A stretch of 64,000 nucleotides of DNA from the NCBI RefSeq assembly GCF_027497235.1, contig NZ_CP114902.1, forward strand, positions 744,001 to 808,000, in the 5' to 3' direction. The position numbers and the translations under genes are program-made. The DNA comes from Micromonospora sp. WMMD1128. GTDB taxonomy: Bacteria > Actinomycetota > Actinomycetes > Mycobacteriales > Micromonosporaceae. Position 1 is the stretch's first letter; the number at the start of each line of letters is the position of its first letter. This document shows, piece after piece, positions 59,148 to 64,000 of this stretch. Under the pieces are notes generated by a model that saw only the letters and a list, made by a program, of their open reading frames with translations, did no database searches and had not been told where the DNA came from.

Positions 59148-59957
59148 TCAGGAGGCGGTCGCCACCGGGCGGTCGGTGCGGTCGGCGGGGGCCGGACGGC
59201 GGGTCAGCACCCGGGGGCCGGCGTCGGTGACGGCGACCGTGTGCTCCGAATGGGCGGTGCGGGAGCCGTCGGCGGAGCGGATGGTCCAGCCGTCGTCGTC
59301 GACCCGGATCTCGTCGGTCGAGCGGCACAGCCAGGGTTCGATGGCGATGGTGAGGCCGGGGGTGAGCTTCATGCCCCGGCGGGGGCGGCCACTGTTGGCG
59401 ACGTGCGGGGCCTCGTGCATCGTCCGCCCGATGCCGTGGCCGCCGAACTCGCCGTTGACCCGGTAGCCGTAGGAGTGTGCGACCTCGCCGATCGCGGCCG
59501 AGACGTCACCGAGCCGGCCGCCGGGTCGGGCGGCGGCGATGCCGGCCTCCAGGGCGACCTCGGTGGCCTCGATCAGCCGCAGGTCGGCCGGGTCGGGGGT
59601 GCCGACGACGAAGGAGAGCGCGGAGTCGGCGGCCCAGCCGTCGATGGTGACGGCCATGTCGATGCTGAGCAGGTCGCCGTCGCGCAGCACGTAGTCGTGC
59701 GGCAGGCCGTGCAGGACCGCGTCGTTCACCGACAGGCACAGCACGTTGCGGAACGGGCCGCGCCCGAACGAGGGGGAGTAGTCCCAGTAGCAGGACTCGG
59801 CGCCGCGCTCGGCGATCCGGCGGCGGGCGTGGCGCTCGATGTCCATCAGGTTGACGCCGACCGCGGCGACGCCGCTCAGCTCGGCGAGCAGTTCGCCGAC
59901 GAACTGGCCGGTCACCGCCATGCGGGCGATCTCATCGGTGGACTTGAGCTCGATCAC
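59148..59957 (-). CDS. map: Type I methionine aminopeptidase
   Basis: The 269-residue enzyme has all five metal ligands: Asp in SIDMAVTIDGW and AADSAL, His in GGHGIGRTMHEAPHV, Glu in IEPWL and Glu in SEHTVAV. It removes N-terminal methionine. It is not in the secY-adk context, so it is probably an additional Map isoform. GTG 59957 is 6 nt behind TATAAA on the minus strand (leaderless). The last codons lie within a 33-bp direct duplication (21-bp core GTTCAGGAGGCGGTCGCCAC at 59113 and 59146). It is divergent from the XRE regulator. Confidence 0.93.
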   Translation of the reverse strand: MIELKSTDEIARMAVTGQFVGELLAELSGVAAVGVNLMDIERHARRRIAERGAESCYWDYSPSFGRGPFRNVLCLSVNDAVLHGLPHDYVLRDGDLLSIDMAVTIDGWAADSALSFVVGTPDPADLRLIEATEVALEAGIAAARPGGRLGDVSAAIGEVAHSYGYRVNGEFGGHGIGRTMHEAPHVANSGRPRRGMKLTPGLTIAIEPWLCRSTDEIRVDDDGWTIRSADGSRTAHSEHTVAVTDAGPRVLTRRPAPADRTDRPVATAS

Positions 59958-60011
59958 GGTATTTTTATACCACGTCCGTTCGCGCCGTCCGGAGAGGGCT
60001 ATCCTGCTGCC

Positions 60012-60278
60012 ATGGTTCGCCAGCCACTCACCGCCGAACAGATCGCCGCGGGCCGGCGCCTCGGCGTCGCCCTCCGGTCCGCGCGGGCCGGCCGCAGCCT
60101 GGTCGAGGTGGCACTGGCGGCCGGCATCTCCCCCGAGACGCTCCGCAAGATCGAGGCGGGCCGCCTGCCCGCACCGGCGTTCGGCACCGTGGTCTGCCTC
60201 AGTCAGGCCCTCGACGTACCCCTCGGCGACCTGGCCGACGTGTGGCTGGCCGACATGCGCGTCCGACAGGCGTCCTGA
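60012..60278 (+). CDS. XRE-family helix-turn-helix regulator
   Basis: The 88-residue single-domain protein has a Cro/C1-type HTH (LGVALRSARAGRSLVEVALAAGISPETLRKIEAGRLPAPAF). It begins MVRQPLTAEQIAAG. ATG 60012 is 6 nt behind TATCCT (60000-60005), a leaderless start. Divergent orientation with map, only 54 bp apart, suggests it may regulate map or itself; targets are unknown. Confidence 0.88.
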   Translation: MVRQPLTAEQIAAGRRLGVALRSARAGRSLVEVALAAGISPETLRKIEAGRLPAPAFGTVVCLSQALDVPLGDLADVWLADMRVRQAS

Positions 60279-60414
60279 CCGATCGCTCCGGTAGGGGTAG
60301 CACCACCCCGGACCCGGGGGCTGACGGGATTACCCAGCGCTACCAAAGACGCCAGGATTGGTGACGGAGGGTCGCGCACCGGGTGCGACCCGCGGCACCG
60401 GGGGGCGACATCGG

Positions 60415-61467
60415 ATGAGTTCTTCGACGTTGGCGGCACCGGCCACCCGGCGGGGCAGCGACTACGCGCGCCTGTCCCGCCGGGTCGCCGAGGCGGGGTT
60501 GTTCGACAGGCGTCCCGGCCGGTACGCGGTCCGCATCGTCGGCACCCTGGGCGCCTTCCTGGCCGGCTGGGCGCTGGTGGCGGTGGTCGGCAACACCTGG
60601 TGGCAGCTGCCGCTGGCGGCCGTGATGGCGGTGGCCACCACCCAGGTGGCGTTCCTCGGGCACGACGCCGGGCACCGGCAGATGTTCCGCCGGCGCGGGC
60701 CCAGCGAAGCGGCCGGCCTGGTCGCCGGCAACCTCGCCGTGGGGCTCAGCTACGGCTGGTGGGTGGACAAGCACAACCGGCACCACGCCAACCCCAACCA
60801 CGCCGACGAGGACCCCGACGTCGGCGCCGGCGCGCTGGTCTGGACGTACGAGCAGGCGACGGCGACCCGGGGCCTGGGCCGGTGGATGGCCCGGCGGCAG
60901 GCGTGGCTGTTCTTCCCGCTGCTCCTGCTGGAAGGGCTGGCGCTGCACGTGGCGAGCGTCCGGGCGCTCACCGGCCGGGAGCCGGACGGCCGGTGGCGGG
61001 TCCCGATGCGGCACCGGGCCGTGGAGGCGCTGCTGCTCGCGGCGCACGGCGTCGGCTACGTCGGCCTGCTGCTGGCGGTCATGTCCCCCGGGAAGGCGCT
61101 GCTCTTCGCCGCCGTCCACCAGGGACTCTGGGGCCTCTACATGGGGTGCGCGTTCGCCCCCAACCACAAGGGCATGCCGATGCCGACCGCCGACGACGAC
61201 CTCGACTACCTGCGTAAGCAGGTGCTCACGGCGCGCAACGTGCGCGGCGGCCGGTTCGTCGACCTGGCGCTCGGCGGCCTGAACTACCAGATCGAGCACC
61301 ACCTGTTCCCGAACATGCCCCGGGCCAACCTGCGCCGGGCCCGACCGCTGGTCCGGGCGTACTGCGCCGAGCAGGGCATCCCGTACGCGGAGAGCGGGCT
61401 CGTCGAGTCGTACCGGCAGGGGTTGGCGCACCTGCACGAGGTGGGGCGACCGCTGCGCGCGGGCTGA
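60415..61467 (+). CDS. Membrane fatty acid desaturase
   Basis: The 350-residue di-iron desaturase has three histidine boxes: HDAGHRQ, HNRHHANPNH and QIEHHLFP. Four membrane segments are arranged as usual for front-end/acyl-lipid desaturases. It introduces a double bond into membrane fatty acids, using ferredoxin or a similar donor; regioselectivity cannot be inferred. ATG 60415 follows a GGGGGGCG stretch; an upstream GTG at 60358 would add 19 atypical residues. Confidence 0.9.
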   Translation: MSSSTLAAPATRRGSDYARLSRRVAEAGLFDRRPGRYAVRIVGTLGAFLAGWALVAVVGNTWWQLPLAAVMAVATTQVAFLGHDAGHRQMFRRRGPSEAAGLVAGNLAVGLSYGWWVDKHNRHHANPNHADEDPDVGAGALVWTYEQATATRGLGRWMARRQAWLFFPLLLLEGLALHVASVRALTGREPDGRWRVPMRHRAVEALLLAAHGVGYVGLLLAVMSPGKALLFAAVHQGLWGLYMGCAFAPNHKGMPMPTADDDLDYLRKQVLTARNVRGGRFVDLALGGLNYQIEHHLFPNMPRANLRRARPLVRAYCAEQGIPYAESGLVESYRQGLAHLHEVGRPLRAG

Positions 61468-61539
61468 GCCCGGCGGGCCGGGCGGGGCGTCGGGGGACGA
61501 CCCCGGCCCGGTGCGGGCGCAGGCCGGTAGGGTCGTCGC

Positions 61540-61578
61540 ATGGTGGACGGGCGCGACATGGTGCGGAGCGCGGCATGA
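61540..61578 (+). CDS. 12-codon leaderless upstream ORF
   Basis: ATG 61540 lies 6 nt behind TAGGGT (61528-61533) and encodes MVDGRDMVRSAA before a TGA that overlaps the ATG of the FHA gene (ATGA, 61575-61578). The arrangement predicts that translation of the FHA protein depends on this short ORF. Its peptide has no recognizable motif. Confidence 0.6.
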   Translation: MVDGRDMVRSAA

Positions 61579-62720
61579 GATTCGAGATCAGCAAGGTGCT
61601 GGACGCCATCGAGGGGCGGGTCTGCACCGACCCCGCGCTGGCCCGGGCCGTGGTCGACCTGGCCGAGGTGATCCGGTGGCAGAACCTGGACGGCGGTCGG
61701 CCGGCCAGCCTGCTGCGGCTCGGCATGGTGATCGACGCGCTGTCCCGGCAGATCGGGGAGGACAGCGTCCAGGTCTACGCGATCGTGCACCGGGCGTTGC
61801 TGTCCGACGCCGACCTGACCTCCAACGAGCGGATGGTGGTCCGCCGCTGGGCCGACGACGGGCTGGTCGAGGTGCTCGACCAGCCCGGCGACCGGATGCT
61901 CGAGGTGGCCGACCTGCTCGGCCTGCCGGTGCTGACCCGGGCCCGGCTCGACGGGCTCGTCGGCCGGTACCCGTGGCTCGGCCAGGCCGGCCGGGCGCTC
62001 GCCCCGGTGCCCGGCGCCGGCGGGCCGGTGTTCATCGCGCACGTCGGCGGCGGCCAGGACCCGAGCACCGGCAGTCGCTCGCCGGCCGGCGTCAAGCTGC
62101 TCTCCCGCAAGTGGCGCTGCCCCGAGCCGGGGTGCGCGTTGTTCGGTGGGGGCGGCGGCGCCTTCGCCGACCTGGCCGCGATCGACCGGGTCCCGTCCGA
62201 GCAGCCGCCGCCCACGCTGCGCACCGGCGCGCCGACCTGCCCCCGGCACGGCAGCCGCCTCTCCGACGCCGGGCAGCGCCCGCGCAGCGAGGTGCTGGCG
62301 GTGCGGATCGGCGGGCTGGTACGCAAGCGGTTCGTGCTCACCGAGGCCGACCCGGTGGCGGTCGGGCGGGCGCCGGACGGCCCCGGCGGGGTGCAGCTCG
62401 GCCAGTGGCTCAACGACGAGGCCCGGCGCTGGATCAGCCGCAGCCACGTCCGCTTCGACCTGGGGCGCGGGGGCGAGGTGGTGGTCACCGACACCAGCAC
62501 CAACGGCTCCGGCATCCGGCCGGGCGGGTCCATGGTCGAGACGGACCGCATCCCGCTGCCGCCGCAGCAGTCCCGGACGCTCGGCGAGGGCGACCTGATC
62601 GAGCTCTACCCGGGCGTGCAGGTGGGCCGCGCCGCCGAGACGACGAGCGAAGCGACGTACGCCCCGAACTCGGTGATGGCCGAGGCGCCGACCATGGCGA
62701 TGCGGCTGCCGCGTCCCTGA
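61575..62720 (+). CDS. FHA-domain protein
   Basis: The 381-residue protein has an N-terminal helical region (about 1-130), a middle part with Cys pairs (CPEPGC, CPRHG) that may bind zinc, and a C-terminal FHA domain (VGRAP...WISRSHVRFDL...VTDTSTNGSGI) that recognizes phosphothreonine. It may read signals from Ser/Thr kinases such as the one at 51326-52867, though this is inference. ATG 61575 overlaps the stop of a 12-codon leaderless ORF. A terminator follows. Confidence 0.88.
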   Translation: MRFEISKVLDAIEGRVCTDPALARAVVDLAEVIRWQNLDGGRPASLLRLGMVIDALSRQIGEDSVQVYAIVHRALLSDADLTSNERMVVRRWADDGLVEVLDQPGDRMLEVADLLGLPVLTRARLDGLVGRYPWLGQAGRALAPVPGAGGPVFIAHVGGGQDPSTGSRSPAGVKLLSRKWRCPEPGCALFGGGGGAFADLAAIDRVPSEQPPPTLRTGAPTCPRHGSRLSDAGQRPRSEVLAVRIGGLVRKRFVLTEADPVAVGRAPDGPGGVQLGQWLNDEARRWISRSHVRFDLGRGGEVVVTDTSTNGSGIRPGGSMVETDRIPLPPQQSRTLGEGDLIELYPGVQVGRAAETTSEATYAPNSVMAEAPTMAMRLPRP

Positions 62721-62730
62721 CCCCCACGCG

Positions 62731-62767
62731 AAAGGGCGCCGGGACCGTCGTGGTCCCGGCACCCTTT
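62731..62767. terminator. Bidirectional terminator between FHA and ornithine aminotransferase genes
   Basis: Sixteen-base arms (62731-62746 and 62752-62767) with one mismatch enclose a 5-nt loop. They begin AAAGGG and end CCCTTTT, giving U tracts on both strands. Confidence 0.88.
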
Positions 62768-62780
62768 TCGGGTACGCGGA

Positions 62781-63998
62781 TCAGGCGGCCAGCACGGCGG
62801 CGAGCTGCGCCACCGCGTGGTCGATCTCCTCTTCGGTGATCACCAGCGGCGGCGCGAGCCGGATGGTCGAACCGTGGGTGTCCTTCGCGAGCACACCGCG
62901 CTCCATCAGCCGCTCACACGCCTGCCGGCCGGTCATCAGCGCCGGGTCGATGTCGACGCCGGCCCAGAGGCCGCGCACCCGGACGGCGACGAGGCCCTTA
63001 CCGAGCAGCCCTTCCAGGCCGGTCCGCAGCCGCTCGCCCAGCTCGGCCGAGCGCCGCTGGAACTCGCCGGTGGCGAGCAGCCGGACCACCTCGGTGGCGA
63101 CCGCGCACGCGAGCGGGTTGCCGCCGAACGTCGAGCCGTGCTGGCCCGGCTGGAGCACACCCAGCACGTCGGCGTTCGCGGCCACCGCGGAGACCGGCAC
63201 GATGCCGCCGCCGAGCGCCTTGCCCAGCAGGTACATGTCCGGGACGACGCCCTCCAGGTCGCAGGCGAACGTCGTGCCGGTGCGCCCCAGGCCGGACTGG
63301 ATCTCGTCGGCGACGAAGAGCACGTTGCGCTCGGTGCACAGCTCGCGGACCCCCGGCAGGTAGCCGGCCGGCGGCACCACGACGCCCTGCTCGCCCTGGA
63401 TCGGCTCCAGCAGCACAGCCACCGTGTTCTCGTCGATCGCGGCGGCGAGCGCGTCCAGGTCGCCGTAGGGGACCACGGTGAAACCAGGTGTGTACGGCCC
63501 GAAGTCGGCGCGCGCGTCCTCATCCGTGGAGAAGCTGACGATGGTGGTGGTGCGGCCGTGGAAGTTCCCCTCCGCCACCACGATGTTGGCCCGGCCCGGG
63601 GCCACGCCCTTGACCTGGTAGCCCCACTTGCGGGCGACCTTGATGCCGGTCTCCACCGCCTCCGCGCCGGTGTTCATCGGCAGCACCAGCTCCTTGCCGC
63701 AGAGCGCGGCGAGCTCCCGGCAGAAGTCGGCGAACTGGTCGTGGATGAACGCGCGGCTGGTCAGCGTGAGGCGGTCGAGCTGCGCGTGCGCGGCCTCGAT
63801 CAGCTTCGGGTGCCGGTGGCCGAAGTTCAACGCCGAGTAGCCGGCCAGGCAGTCCAGGTAGCGGCGGCCGTCCACGTCGGTCAACCAGGCGCCCTCGGCC
63901 GACGAGATCACCACGGGCAGCGGGTGGTAGTTGTGCGCCGTGTGACGCTCCGCGTCCCGGACCGCCGAGGGCGTCCGCAGCATGTCGTCGATGATCAC
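62781..63998 (-). CDS. rocD: Ornithine aminotransferase
   Basis: The 405-residue class III PLP aminotransferase has LPMNTGAEAVETGIKVARKWGY, VVAEGNFHGRTTTIVSFS, VLLEPIQGEQGV, LFVADEIQSGLGRTG and MYLLGKALGGG with the PLP Lys, plus HGSTFGGNPLA. It converts ornithine and 2-oxoglutarate to glutamate semialdehyde and glutamate. The apparent GTG start is at 63998, two bases from the window end, so a true start just outside cannot be excluded. The protein appears essentially complete. Confidence 0.93.
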   Translation of the reverse strand: MIIDDMLRTPSAVRDAERHTAHNYHPLPVVISSAEGAWLTDVDGRRYLDCLAGYSALNFGHRHPKLIEAAHAQLDRLTLTSRAFIHDQFADFCRELAALCGKELVLPMNTGAEAVETGIKVARKWGYQVKGVAPGRANIVVAEGNFHGRTTTIVSFSTDEDARADFGPYTPGFTVVPYGDLDALAAAIDENTVAVLLEPIQGEQGVVVPPAGYLPGVRELCTERNVLFVADEIQSGLGRTGTTFACDLEGVVPDMYLLGKALGGGIVPVSAVAANADVLGVLQPGQHGSTFGGNPLACAVATEVVRLLATGEFQRRSAELGERLRTGLEGLLGKGLVAVRVRGLWAGVDIDPALMTGRQACERLMERGVLAKDTHGSTIRLAPPLVITEEEIDHAVAQLAAVLAA

Positions 63999-64000
63999 TT

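Overview
The window is chromosomal DNA of a very GC-rich actinomycete, most probably Micromonospora or a close relative in Micromonosporaceae (inferred from gene content and base composition; no database was searched). Supporting markers are two WhiB-family proteins (one WhiB1-like), a SigR/RsrA redox switch, the 24-residue ribosomal protein bL37, nickel superoxide dismutase with its maturation protease, the actinobacterial Kgd 2-oxoglutarate enzyme, a TB7.3-like biotin carrier protein and a PdtaS-type kinase. Many start codons have no Shine-Dalgarno sequence but sit 6-7 nt behind a TANNNT/CANNNT -10 element, the signature of leaderless actinobacterial mRNA. There is no rRNA, tRNA, CRISPR array, insertion sequence, prophage or biosynthetic cluster; this looks like core chromosome.

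Layout. 0-11 kb: a WhiB gene, a small hydrolase, then sigR-rsrA, bL37, a biotin carrier, a GNAT enzyme, a TetR/MFS efflux pair, a TPR protein, a SIS-domain enzyme and pdtaS. This is an expanded version of the M. tuberculosis block sigH-rshA-TB7.3-pdtaS-whiB1. 11-14 kb: a membrane glycosyltransferase disturbed by repeats, followed by about 1 kb of palindromes and minisatellites. 14-18 kb: a sulfur-assimilation operon (Cys-type leader peptide, sulfite reductase, zinc-ribbon microprotein, CysH, sirohydrochlorin chelatase-like protein), a strong terminator and convergent whiB1 with a CRP-like site upstream. 18-27 kb: lipid kinase, RsbW-like ATPase, SodN/SodX, malic enzyme, a quinone-reductase-like dehydrogenase, and two lipoprotein hydrolases around a nucleotidyltransferase, interleaved with copies of one palindromic repeat. 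27-31 kb: pta-ackA. 31-34 kb: a Ser/Thr/Pro-rich envelope protein coupled to a NodB deacetylase-GT2 fusion. 34-42 kb: DUF6104-like protein, kgd, methyltransferase, ABC exporter, hotdog protein. 42-50 kb: an OlsB/OlsA-like acyltransferase pair, a DUF4097-PadR operon, and a response regulator-kinase-HtrA protease stress module. 50-64 kb: GT4, Ser/Thr kinase, patatin, PlsC-like protein, CutA, a 1252-residue membrane protein, Map, an XRE regulator, a fatty-acid desaturase, an FHA protein behind a 12-codon leaderless uORF, and ornithine aminotransferase.

How it works together. Central carbon and acetate metabolism (malic enzyme, Kgd, Pta-AckA) lies beside redox and envelope stress control (SigR/RsrA, WhiB1, SodN, response regulator-HtrA) and lipid and envelope remodelling (acyltransferases, desaturase, glycosyltransferases). 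Ornithine aminotransferase and the OlsB/OlsA-like pair could share ornithine, but this is only inference.

The most unusual property is the density of non-coding structure. There are at least three dispersed palindromic repeat families (a GGGGCCCC-cored 58-bp type with five copies, a GATCATG-ended 61-bp type with three, and a GATCTTGG-ended type with three, one lying inside a coding frame). There are also more than ten tandem arrays, several of which add residues to proteins (a signal peptide, two acyltransferases, two membrane proteins). These repeats are the best candidates here for something undescribed.
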